Source: Apostichopus japonicus (lineage: Eukaryota; Echinodermata; Holothuroidea; Aspidochirotida; Stichopodidae). From it: a stretch of DNA of 64,000 bases. Made by a program: the position numbers and the translations under genes. The stretch lies in the NCBI RefSeq assembly GCF_037975245.1, contig NC_092574.1, positions 17,337,213-17,401,212 on the forward strand. Reading direction: 5' to 3'. Shown here in pieces: positions 1 to 11,460 of this stretch (position 1 is the first letter of the stretch; every line of letters starts with the position of its first letter). Under the pieces are notes generated by a model, which was given only the letters and a program-made list of their open reading frames with translations, was not told the DNA's origin and searched no databases.

Positions 1-1
1 T

Positions 2-3000
2 GATATGGACAATTTATGGAAGCAAGTTGAAGAACCTGTCGTCGCAGCAGATGAGGAAACTAGTGAAATGGCTCCAACATATAGACCCATCAAACCCTCA
101 ACTGCTCATCGAAGACCATTCAATAGAGAGGAAGAGAGGAAACGACTGGAGAGATGGAATGAAGAACAGGAGAGAAGGCGGCAGGAGAAGTACCAACAGG
201 AGCAGCAGAGACTGTTGGAGGAGCAGGAGAGAACACTCCAGGCTGCCACGGAGGATGTACAGAAGAAACGAACTCAGGAGGAGAGGAGTTTTGAGGAGAG
301 GAGAAAGGCACTTCAAAGGCAGCAAGAGGAGTTAAGAGAGATTAGACAAAAGCAGATAGAGGACGAGGAAAACCGACGGAAAGCAAGACTGGAACAGGAG
401 AGGCGAGACAGAGAGGAGGCTGAACGAGAGAGGAAAGAAGCAGAGGAGAGGAGAGAAAAGGAACGAGCAGAGGAAGAGAGGAAGAGGAAGGAGATGATGG
501 AGAAGGAGAGGATATTGCGGGAGGCTGCAGAGAAAGAGAGATTGGCCAGAGAGAAGGAGGAGGAAGATAAACGTGAGAGGGAGAGGCTACAGAGAGAACG
601 AGAACAGCGAGAGAAGGCAGCTAGAGACAAGATTAGGAGGGAGCGGGAGGAGTACGCCAAAATGCTGAAAGAGAGAGAGAGGGAGAAGCAGGAGCAATTG
701 CAGATGAGGGCAGAGGCAGAGCAGAAAAGGCAGGATGAAGAGGAAGCAGATCAGGAGAGGCAGGAGATTGAGAAGTGGAAAGTGGAAAACGAGGAACGGG
801 AGAAAGCAGCCAAGCTTAAAGCTGAGCAGGGCACAGCCATGCAAGAGGAGGCCCAGAGGAAATTTGAGGCAGAAGAAAGGGAGCGGATCAGAGCAGAGGA
901 GAGAGAGAAAATGAGACTCGAATGGGAGGAGGAGAGGAAGAGAGATTTAGAGCAACTTCGAATGGACAAAGAACTCCTCCAGAAGGAGAGAGAAGAAATG
1001 GCTAAGAGGCAGGAGGAGGAGAAGAGGAAGCTACAGTTGGAGAAGGAGAGAGTCAGGATGGAGAAAGAGCTGGAACAAAAGAAAGCTCCAGTAATAGAAA
1101 TGCCAGTATCTAAGATCACAAATGGAGATGTGATGTCCGCCGCTCCAAAGCAACAGCTGGGAATGAGTCAATCGCCAAGGAATCGTTACTCACCACAGAA
1201 CGGGCATGGGCAATCCCCACGGAATGGACAGTCGCCACGAACAGTCAGCCCTGGGACTCAACGAATCAAGGAGAATAACCAGAAAAATATGTTTCCAGAG
1301 AGAGACCAGCCACCAAGCCATTCCATTATGTCTCAGTACAAAGGTCAGTGATGGCAGGGGGTTCTCAAAATACCAGAAACTATGTTGACAGGGCAAACAA
1401 AATGAGACTATTAATCGCAGTCACATGTTTGGGCAAAATAAAGTTATACTATTCATTATATATAGTCTAATGATGGCTTTACTCACAAAGTTACTACAAA
1501 TAAGTGTAAGTTTTTCCAAATCTTCCTTTGCAGTTTTGTCAGCCAAAAATCTTATGAATATTCACACCAAGAACTTCATGGATGTGCCTTTGTTGTATCC
1601 TAACTCCTGTTACCATACTTTGAAACTTTGATTTTGAAGCACTTTGTCCTCTGAGCTATAAATTTAAGAGCTTTAAATGCCCAAAAACCGAAGTGGTTTT
1701 TTAACAGGTATCTCTGTGATGAGGGTGGTGGAGTGTCAATGTGTGCATGTATGGATCACCTATTTGAACATAGCTAGGCTTGGTTGTACTTGATACTTGG
1801 CATGTCGGTCCCCCTTGATGAGTGCAAGTAGCCCATTGAAATCGGTGGAGGTAATAGCTCTTTCGAGGTCAGCGGAGGTCAAAGTATGAAATTTGTGAAA
1901 CATTGTACCTGCAAAGGTGAAGTTTGGGGGAATGTCATACTTGTGTAATTTCATTCAGCCTAGTGAATACAAGGATTTTTTGGGTCAGTGAGGTCAATAC
2001 AGGTCAAAGTTCAAACTCTTTAACACAGGTAAATGTTGCATCAGTTACATATTTGATATGTAGATTCACATTGGTGAAAGAACCTTGCCCTCAGCAATGG
2101 TGAAAAATTTTGCAAAAAAGTTATATGAAATGTGTAAATCTTTGCCAAGGAATCCCTAGGCCCACTGAGTGTCTGTTTTTTGAAGTGTATGAAATAGTTA
2201 CTAAATTAATGAATTAATTATTTAATGTTTTGAGTAGAAAAGATGGAGGTATAAAATTCTTATCAGACAGGTTAATATTTATCTTACAGACCCAAACATT
2301 CCAGTCAATCAACACTGGCTTATCGAGGAAGCGGAGAGGAGGCGCAGAGCTGAAGTGCAAGGTGTAGAGAGAAAGATGCCCCCAGATGTGATTATACCAC
2401 CCCATGGTGACCTTCAAGCCCCCCAGAAAGCCACACACTCCAGACAACCCAAAGCTTATCCTAGGGGATTTAACCCAGAGATACCGACCAAGATACCTGC
2501 GCAGAGGAAACTCCACAGTCAAGAGGCCCCAGCCAGCTCCAACGCAGCACAGAGACGTCTTCGCAGACCAGAGGCGGAAGCTGATCATCAGAGAAAGATG
2601 AAGAATAGACGATCTCTCCCTGAAGAAATGGCAGGAGGCAGAGATAATGCAGTCCCAGGCCATGGGCATTCCAACAACCAAACTCATGGGGGTCAGGTAA
2701 GCTTCAAGTCTACCTCGCCCCACCCATTCATCGCCTTACCCTTCACTTTATACCCACTTCTAGTTAAACATAAAAATCTGTTGAGTTCACAAAAGGAGAG
2801 TGTTTGATCTAGTTGCATATTGTGAAAGAGTGTTAAGTATATCCATATAATACATTAAAGTGCAAGGAACAGGGCCATAGCCATGGTGCAATATATTTTT
2901 TTCCAGGGGGGGGGGGGGAAGTGGGGAACAAATGTTAGCTAATGTTCTTCATGGGTCGCAATATTTTGTTGGGGTCAAATGGGCCTAGATGCAAAATGGT

Positions 3001-6000
3001 GCTATCATGTCCATCATATATATTCTCATATTTATGACATCCCACGCATGTACACATAGTGTGAAATATTATGGCATAGTGTGGATTGAGAATTAACAGT
3101 GTGTTATGAGAGTAGAGATTTCTGTTCTGAGAATGTTGTTCCATGTTGCTGTTTTAATAGTGGTTGTTTTCTTAAGTGTAGCAAAGTAATGATTTTTAGT
3201 TCAACTAAGTTTTCTTATATGAGGAACAGAGAATTGAAATGTGGACACTCTGAAGTTGGATTCGTAAGGTCGATTCTTAAAATTTTTTGCAAATATAGTC
3301 ATTTGCATTTCATGGAGTATCGACCAGCACACAACAGTTACAAGATATGGTCCCGGTCGCTTGATATTCTTAATGCGCGAATGTTTACATTGGCACAGCC
3401 ACATCCTACCTATTGCATTCTTTTATTCAGAGCACACCTTTCAGAATTAACCCCATCACTACAACTAGCAAGTATAGTACAACCGTCTACATACCGCGTG
3501 GCTTCATTAAGCCACAGCCAAGGTGAATTATTTAATTTAACTCTCATCGAATGAAAACAAAAAATTGTCATCTGCTGGTTCTTCTCATTTTGCCTCGCTC
3601 GGAAACTTAAAAACAGTTTCCCCCAAAATAAATATTTGGCTTTTAACTTTGCAATCTTCTCTCAAATTGTAGTGAAGTTTGGAAAATGTTGGTGGTATGT
3701 GTACTGCTTAAATGTTGATCAGTTTTTTATTCTCCTTACATTTTTCTTTCTTATCCTTTTATTTTCTTCTGCACTGTAGTATTTTGGTCAAACAAAGCCG
3801 CCTAAGACTTTCACTTGCAATATGTGGACTTTTCTCATGTACCGAGTTGTATTGATTCATTGATGAATGTATGATTAAATACAATGCTTGCTTGGTTTTA
3901 TGTTTCATCTTGCCCATTACATCCCCCCTCGCCGCATATTGCCCCACCTGTATGACATTAATATGCCCTGCAGAAAGCCACCAACATTCAGAACACCTCC
4001 ACATAGCAGATAATTCCCCAAATTCAAATAAAATCCAATAACAGTGCTAGTTTTTTCCTTGGGGAGTGGGGGGGGGGAGAATATTTTATTTGTCCTATGT
4101 TGGTTAACTTGAGTATTTCTTGCCACAATTGTAGTCGTGTCTTCATCTACAAGTTGAGGAGTTTATAATTGTGGACGTTAGAGACTCAACTGACAAAGAC
4201 AGACTTTTGAAGCTCTTCTGAAGCATCTATTCTTAGTTTTTTTTTCTTGATTAAGTCACTTTTTTTTAAATTTAGGTTGTTAAGGCAGATTTTGTCTATC
4301 AACTCAGGACAAATGGTATTTGTTTCTACTCATGATCTACTCTGTTGTACATCAGAAGACAATATAACATAATACTATAGTGTAACCTCTGATTAGATAG
4401 CAAATTTTTGTAGACTTGTACTAACACAGTGGGTGAGGCAAACTTTCACCTCACCAATAGTCTGTGTACGTTTGCTCTTTTCTGCAGACCACTGAACGTC
4501 CCATTTTAGTAGTGTACTAACACAGTGATTGAGTGAGTGCAAACTTTCACCTCACCAATAGTCTTGTGTACGTTTGCTGTTTTCTGCAGACCACTGAACC
4601 TCCCATTTTAGAAGTGTACTAACACAGTGATTGAGTGGGTGCAAACTTCACCCCACCAATAGTCTGTGTACGTTTGCTCTTTTCTGCAGACCACTGAACG
4701 TCCCATTTTAGTAGTGTACTAACACAGTGATTGAGTGAGTGCAAACTTTCACCCCTCCAATAGTCTTGTGTACGTTTGCTCTTTCCTGCAGACCACTGAA
4801 CCTCCCATTAGTCGATCCTCAGACCGTGGCCAGCATTCAATCCCGGGCCAAGGTTCTGCCTTCCAAGAACCCAACAAAAACATTCCACCAAACCAGTCCG
4901 TAAGCGGCAAATTGCAGTGCTGTAACTGCGGCAAATCTCTCGGTAGAGGGGCAGCTATGATTATAGAGTCCTTAGGGCTGCACTATCACGTAGAATGCTT
5001 CAGGGTATGTCATTTCATTCAATTTTTTTATTTATTTATTCATTCATTCATTTATTCATTGCCTACCTTGCTCGCTTTTAAAAAAAATAAACAAAATATG
5101 GCAGCTAGTGGACCAACTTTCCACGCCAGTCCCACAAGGCTACATGCTGTCTAACTGCACAGCAAAGAATTGTGGTTTAAATAGAAGCATGTCAAAAAGG
5201 CAAGAATTTTGGTAGAAAAAAAGGCATAAAAAGTGCAATTTCGTATTGACCCCTGTAAAATCATACAGTTGGGTAAGTAACCAATATCCTATCTTTGCTT
5301 TATGGTAAATGTTTGCTACTTCATTTGTATCACTCATTTTGTATAAACCAGTTTTGTTGATGTTAGAGAGAATTAGCATAAGAAACCAAGGATTTCTATT
5401 CAACATAGAAATCAAATATAGAAATTAAGACATATTGGTTCCAACTTTATTGCTTGTCGAAGATGATCATTTTACTTGTAAATATCTATTAAAGGATGAT
5501 TTTTAATACAAAATTCATTTAGATGTTATGGATACTGTATTATATATAACTATAGATATATTTCTATATACATTTATATATATATCTTGGTGACAAATAG
5601 TTAAATTGAGATGAGATATTTATGTGATTATCGTTTGCAAATCTCATATATAAGTGACATATGAAAGGAACATTTAATTGTTATTGTATCTACCAGTTAC
5701 AAGCATATTATAATGAGAAGACAATTTTTCTTATTAAGAAAAGTGTGACCTACTCTGCATTCTTTAATGAGAAAGACTTGTCTGTTTTTAGTTTTGATAA
5801 TATATGAGATATAATTTTTGTGACAAAATTCATTTTAACTTTAATATTAAGTTGAAGTGTGAGATGTTAAAGGCTTATATGGTATCCTCCTTTAGAACAA
5901 AGAAAATAATATACAGTAATAAAAAGCAACTATAATGTCTCGAAAATAGTAGAGAAATTAAAGCAGCTTCAGTGGTAAAAGAAAATTCCACCAGACCATT

Positions 6001-7427
6001 TAGTATTCACTAAATGTAGCTGCTATGTTATGCTCTGATCTCAGATGAATTTATTTTGGGCTTCGATGTCGTGTCATCGTACTTACTCATTGAAATATAT
6101 ATTTAACTTGCCAAACTTGTATTTTTTGCCGTCAACCTGCATTTATGAAGAAACCGTGAAACCATAGAATGCACTGCCCCACCCTCTGGGCTGAACCTTC
6201 TCACTAGAGATATATCTTTACGTTTCATTTCACCTCGAGTATCTTTTTCTACGTCCTCATTTTGCTTTCAGTGTTGCGTATGCAGCATCAGGCTCGGGAA
6301 CGGACAAAAGGGAACAGACGTACGGATCAGAGCGTCCCAGCTACACTGCCAAAACTGCTACAGCAATGAGGCGGGTAAGTCAGTCTTGGGGGTCTCACCT
6401 TGGTCATCTATGTATCTATTGTTATGAGTTACCCATCCCTTCTACTCCACAATGCATAAGTCCCATCTAAGTAAGTACAATGCATAAGTCCCATCTAAGT
6501 AAGTACTACGGAAGGTCTACGGTGAAGAAGCGAACCATTTAAGGGAAACAGCAATTTACAATTTGGAATGCTAGATTAGGAAAGAATTGGACATGGGTAA
6601 ATAGCTAAATATAATTGGTAGGATGAAAAATTCTTTTGTCAAAAGTTGACTTTTTTGCAGAAGCTTAATAGACAGGATAGTGCTTTTGTTGAAGAGGAGA
6701 CATGTAAGTATCTGCACTGAAGTTTAAACTAGAGAGTGTTGAGTACATAGACGATCAGTTTAGTTTTCATAAGAACTCATCCTTATCTTTGTTACAAATC
6801 TTATTATAGAGAAATATCTTTTTAGTTTTATATTGGAACATTTGCACTCTTGTTTTTTTATTCTACCAGATCATTATCAAAGGGACCTCTTAGTCTGAAT
6901 AATTCATCTGGCATAGCAAATGCTACACCATGTGGACAAATTGCTATATCATTGCAAATGTGTATATAGCAGCTTTCTTAGCATTTTATGAGCAGGAATC
7001 CATAAACCTCAAAACTGCTACACAAATCCAGAGTTCCCTCATCTTTATCAACTCAAACTAATAATTAAAGAAAAAATAAATATAAAGGGTTCCATTTGTG
7101 TGAACTACAAAACTTGATATCTGGTCTTAATATGTCTCAGAGTGTGCCATTTGACATCTAAAATTTCATGTTTTTTTTTAAAGGGGGGGAGGGGGACGGA
7201 AACTCCCAGATCCCCTACATGGGAAGTCGACTTCAAAGACCCTATGGCCACACCCCCTCCTTTATAAAAAACCATTGGTCCGTCCCCTCCCCCGTTGTGA
7301 GCACATTCGGGAGGATGACGACGACTGAAATCTTCCATTTTAATTTTCTACTTGGCTCAGCATGGAATAATTATTTTTACTTTTTTGTGACTTTTTGTCT
7401 TCAGGATTCCAGTTCACAGAGGTATAA
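2..7427 (+). CDS. LMO7/LIMCH1-type LIM domain protein, 3' part (5' partial)
   Basis: Coding exons read as 2-1343, 2290-2696, 4792-5004, 6272-6374 and 7405-7427; phases agree at every junction (1, 0, 0, 1), giving about 695 residues with the 5' end outside the window. The first exon encodes roughly 320 residues of Glu/Arg/Lys-rich coiled coil and then a Ser/Pro/Gln-rich stretch. The second contains the segment [18 protein letters not shown], typical of LMO7/LIMCH1. Exons three and four make one LIM domain with all ligand positions present (CCNC, HVEC, CCVC, HCQNC). The tail after the last zinc Cys-Tyr has the length I recall for vertebrate LMO7 and ends FTEV, a class I PDZ-ligand pattern. Family members are actomyosin and junction scaffolds, usually with an N-terminal calponin homology domain, which would lie upstream. 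Family assignment is firm; LMO7 versus LIMCH1 is not resolved because the gene probably predates the vertebrate duplication. Confidence 0.92.
1344..2289 (+). other. Intron of the LIM protein gene
   Basis: Donor AAG|GTCAGT at 1344 and acceptor ending TCTTACAG at 2289. AT-rich with no repeat or exon that I can support. Confidence 0.85.
2697..4409 (+). other. Intron of the LIM protein gene, unique part
   Basis: Begins CAG|GTAAGC. AT-rich, with G runs near 2906 and 4070. The open frames here are short and lack splice support. The last 380 bases of the intron are a separate tandem array. Confidence 0.8.
4410..4791 (+). repeat. Tandem array of about 100 bp units, each carrying a 3' splice-site module
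   Basis: Four copies with periods of about 96, 102 and 100 bases (CTAACACAG at 4421, 4517, 4619 and 4719). Each holds the branch-site consensus TACTAAC, a pyrimidine-rich stretch and TCTGCAG or CCTGCAG followed by ACCACTGAAC. Only the last copy (acceptor 4791) opens into the LIM exon; the AGs before 4488, 4590 and 4690 are duplicated acceptors. The exon-like stub after each decoy stays open for about ten codons ([10 protein letters not shown] in copy one) and then meets the TAA inside the next TACTAAC. Confidence 0.9.
5005..6271 (+). other. Intron inside the LIM domain coding region
   Basis: Donor AGG|GTATGT, acceptor TTTGCTTTCAG. AT-rich with an ATTC/ATTT simple repeat at about 5023-5060 and TATATA words near 5550-5585. 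No other feature seen. Confidence 0.85.
6375..7404 (+). other. Last intron of the LIM protein gene
   Basis: Donor GG|GTAAGT, acceptor TTTTTGTCTTCAG. Contains a two-copy 28-bp direct repeat at 6449-6504 and a 43-nt exon-like segment at 6661-6703 with good splice signals on both sides (see findings). Confidence 0.8.
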
Positions 7428-10400
7428 CTATAACTACGGTGAGAAGGATCTCAACGCCAAGCCAAGACCATTTTCCAGTCGTCAACCACCACGCCAGTTT
7501 GAAACAGACTTTTGAAGTGATAGATGATGATGCATCATCCACCACACCACACTGTCCTTGTACGTAGTCTGTCACACTGTCTGTGTCAGCTGTCAAAAGT
7601 CGTCATTGATTAACAGCTTCACCTGTTATGATACTACACACACACACATACTGTGGTGCTGCTTCTATTCGATCCTGTTCATTTCAATGTGCTGTTCGCA
7701 TCCCCGTTGTGCTGTTTTCAAGCAATATGTATTTTGGATGGCCGCCCCTCAGCGTGTGGAGCCAAGTGAGGAGATCATAATATTAAAGACATTAGGTTTG
7801 ATGTAATCCTGTTATTTTGTTGTCATTTTTTTTATATTTATGATGAGAAGTATTTTGAATTTTAAAATTATTTTGTACTATTTGCAATGAGAAGAAAGAA
7901 TTGTTCCACTAATAGTGATGACCTTTTTTGCTTTATTTTAAAAACCTTTTCAAATCATAGCCTCTTTCCAATGTTTAGCTATACACCCATGGAGTATGTA
8001 TTAATGTGTAATGTTTTAGTAATGCACTAGCTTTTTCAACCTGTACCAAAGTACCGTTTCGTGTTGTTTTATTAGCTTTTTTAACCATTTTTCAGTTCCC
8101 CTGTAACTTTGTGCAGTCTTTTTGTTTTTTATCTTTGTAAGATATTTTACCATGAAACTTTTGTTTAATTTCCGTTGCAAGTGTAGCTGTCTTAGTCATA
8201 TCTCTACTCTGGATAGAGAGGTAAGATGGAAGTAAAATAGTTGGCATCAATTTTCAGTTTGTTGCATTAATTTATGAGATTTTCTACCGGATGGGAAATG
8301 TGTCTAAGTGGTTGTTTGACTGCATTTCTTACCGGTAGTAGCCAACTCCGGTCTCTTATCTCTCTAACCACTGGTACCTGCTTCGGTCAAGCTATAAAGC
8401 CGTCATCAGCTATATGTATTTGTATGTATATGTATTTTACAAACTCAATGATATTCTATTATAGTTCACATAAAACTTTGTATTCAGAAGCAAACCTTGT
8501 AAATTTAATAAGTAGTCAATAAATTTGTATTCAGGTAGATAGACATTGTATTCATAAGTTTGTTATAAAGTTGTGTGTCAGGAAATACCTTATTTAAGTA
8601 GCTGGATTCACATTGTGTCACATAATAGCAGACTTTTGTACCAACTACAGTGAAGACAAAAACAGCATTGCCATGACGATAATATGTCTATACTATGTTG
8701 TATATAAGTGAGTAACAATATAATTGTTGATGTCTGTATGACAGCATGTGTGGACATAGATGATTTTAATAAGAATATTGCAAAGAATATTACATATGGA
8801 TTATATGTGACATCGTTATATAATTGCTGAATTTTTTATATTTTTTTTTGGCTGTTGTATGGTATCATATTATTAGATATCAGCATGTGAATTGGGTGTA
8901 CCTTACCACTATAAAAGTACTATATTTTTTAACATTTGCTTTTCTGCTTTCAAGATACGATACACCAGTGACATCGTCAAAACTGGTGTTTGTTGGACAG
9001 AGACCCCTTTTGCCATGCCTACCCCTAAGCTGCTCCTCTTCCAAGCAGGAGATGCAAAACCGCTTTTTTACCATGAAGTCCCTTTTTTATCCAGAATTAT
9101 GAAACATTCACTTTGGTTTTATTTTATGGTGGCATTGTTTTACAACTTTTACAGCTGTACATAATAAACAGTTCTATGCTTAATTTTTCTTTTTGCACTT
9201 TTGACATTTTTTCTTGTATAGTAATTTTTCTGTTTTTTTATTGTTTTTTTTTCAAACAAGATGTGGATGTGGAATGACTTAGGTAAATGACCTCGAGTAG
9301 ACTGAGATCAGACTGATTGTCGAATTCAATCGGAAATGGTCAACTTATAGTGGCATAATCTTCTTATTCTTGTGATTTCTCTCACTAGCTTATTGTTATG
9401 CCAACCAGTGTTACGTTTCACACAGCATCTATGTGTATTAACCACACTCTAATAATATATAATACGAATAATATTACTCAGAATGGTTCTGTTGTCTGTG
9501 TAACAAGAACCATGAAATTTTTACTGCATTTTGAGTTTCATACAAGTCTTTTTCAAAACTGCTTTATTTGGCAGCATGAACATGTTTGTCAAAGTAAAAT
9601 AAAGGCTTTTCTCATCAATCTGCTGATTTTTTAAATATTCATAAGATAGAATGGTGACCATGCCTTTCTTACCAAAATATCAAAATTTTTGTTGTAAGAT
9701 TAGAGAAAGATTTAATCTTTATTGTATTCAAACGGATTATCTTCGATTTTTAATCTCCTAAATTGATGGCCAAAAGTTGTCCCTTCTCTAGAATTTATGG
9801 AAGGAGTGATTTTATTTCCCCTGAAAAATTTCATCCCAGGATGATTATGCAATTTCTTTTTGAAATAAGACGTTTTGCCACATTTTAAAGTCTACTTTAA
9901 CAAATTGTATTCTTGTAGATACTAAACCAAGTGTTCTTCAATTTGTTTAAAGTTCATTTCACTGTGACAAGTGTCATGCATTAAAGCAATATATGATATT
10001 ATTGATATAAAACTTAGTGTGCTGTATATTTCTTAAAGTCAAAAATCTGTAAATTGGAATCAGAAAATAGTTAAATATTCAGAGGTCAGGTAAAAAAAAA
10101 ATTAGTGCCTTTTCTTACTCTCTTATGAGTGTTTCAGATTTGTACCTTTCATTATCAAAGTGAAGTTTCTTTATTCTGTTTTAGAATCATAAAGTTTGTC
10201 CTTCATGCTGTATTCTGATGTAAAATTATTTCAAAGATTTTTACACACTTGCATGTACTATATGACTTAGTAAACAGATCCTTTGTGTGAAGTTTCTCTA
10301 AATCATGAATTATGTCAGTTATGATTCTGAATTCTTGGTGAAGAGAGGGAGGAGAAAGGATCCGTTAAAATAATAAAAGGCATTTTATGGGTGCTCCTTG

Positions 10401-10485
10401 ACTCCAGGAAGGAATATTGTTTATCATTGGATGTTAAGTTTAGTTTAATCGTTGTAGACAAAAAACAAAAGAAAATTCAACGATA
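7428..10485 (+). other. 3' UTR and downstream region of the LIM protein gene
   Basis: After the TAA at 7425-7427 the sequence is AT-rich with no convincing coding exon. Several AATAAA hexamers are available, at 8518, 9163 and about 9597. The frame reading [10 protein letters not shown] up to 7515 looks protein-like but is out of phase with the LIM exon, so I treat it as UTR. Confidence 0.6.
9163..9168 (+). terminator. Candidate polyadenylation signal of the LIM protein gene
   Basis: AATAAA in the context ACATAATAAACAG, followed within 30 bases by a long T-rich stretch. It is one of several candidates; the actual cleavage site cannot be chosen from sequence alone. Confidence 0.4.
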
Positions 10486-10728
10486 ATGGCAACCGTGGCA
10501 GAGTTTGATGCTGCAGTGTACCATGTAAATACAACAATGCACCAGGTACTGTATTTTAGAGTCTAGATTAAAAGAAGACACCAGATTGGTTTGAAAATGG
10601 TATTGTTTGAATTTTATAATTAATTTAGTTGTAAAAAATAAAGTAAGAACAAGAAAGCCATGGACAACTGTCTTTGTTTTTTATTTTGTCTGCAGCGTGG
10701 AGTGCAATGTGGTGGACCTAACGCTTGA
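10486..10728 (+). CDS. Possible two-exon 30-codon ORF
   Basis: ATG at 10486 in good context (A at -3, G at +4) opens a frame beginning MATVAEFDAAVYHV and runs to CAG|GTACTG after 10545 (20 codons, phase 0). A strong acceptor (TTTTATTTTGTCTGCAG) at 10695 continues the frame for ten codons to a TGA at 10726-10728. I do not recognise the peptide. Against a real gene: it is very short, lies just beyond a long 3' UTR, and has an AATAAA (10637) inside the proposed intron. It may be a micropeptide, the start of a longer transcript, or chance. Confidence 0.2.
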
Positions 10729-11460
10729 AATTTTACAATCTAATTAAAAGCTGCTAATTACTTGTACTACAGTGTTTCCTAACTGCACACCAGTGGTTCC
10801 CAACCCATTTGAACCACTACCCAAATGCCTTCTCCTGCATGTCCCCACCTACCAAACCCACCACCTTCCCTGTTGTACACTGCAGTACATTGCAACATGA
10901 CGCATAGTGCTTTGGAGGAGAACTAATCAAACATTTAGTTTATTCCTTTACACAAACTACAAGCAGGCATGAACCAATGAATCATACATTCAGTTTCTAC
11001 CATTGAGCTTGCATTGTATCTAATGCAATGGTAAAACTGATACTTCCCCCAACTGAGCCTTGAAATGTACCAGGATATGAGACGATACTAAAAAAAAAAA
11101 AAAATATTATAAAGTGCCTGAGAATGGGAGTCCTTGAGCAGAAAGGTTCTCAAGAGTTGCTCTAATGACAGACCTACCGAATAAAGATACCAAAGCAACG
11201 ATACAACCAGTGAATTTATCAACACTTTATTGACTAGTTCAAAACACTGGAGGCTACATCAAGACAAGTTTTTGTCTTGTACTTCTGTTTTAATATGCAA
11301 ATGATGAGACACATCCAATGGTATTTAGCTAAATATGAAGATGAGGGCCCAGGGGAAAATCAAGTTTTCTTTTTTCATCAACTTCAGTAATACTGCAAAT
11401 GGAAAGGTTGCCAACTTGTGAACACAAGACCCGTTCTACTGCCTTGTGTCAGTGGTGCTT
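10729..11460. other. Intergenic stretch, no gene seen
   Basis: AT-rich. The motif CCAGTGGTTCCCAACCC near 10788 resembles one end of a hAT-type transposon but has no partner nearby. A poly-A run of about 14 sits at 11090. The right part probably includes the 3' UTR of the minus-strand gene. Confidence 0.6.

Noticed and set aside
98-1119. Several Ser/Leu-rich open frames antisense to the first exon
   Set aside because: They are shadows of the Glu/Arg/Lys-rich coiled coil on the plus strand, which has clear family support and good splice phasing.
7168-7515. 115-codon plus-strand frame ending ...PPRQFETDF
   Set aside because: Its first half is intronic (poly-T, G runs) and its second half is out of phase with the phase 1 donor at 6374; the in-phase reading ends at 7427.
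10788-10804. hAT transposon end CAGTGGTTCCCAACCC
   Set aside because: No matching inverted end or 8-bp duplication found nearby; too short to call.
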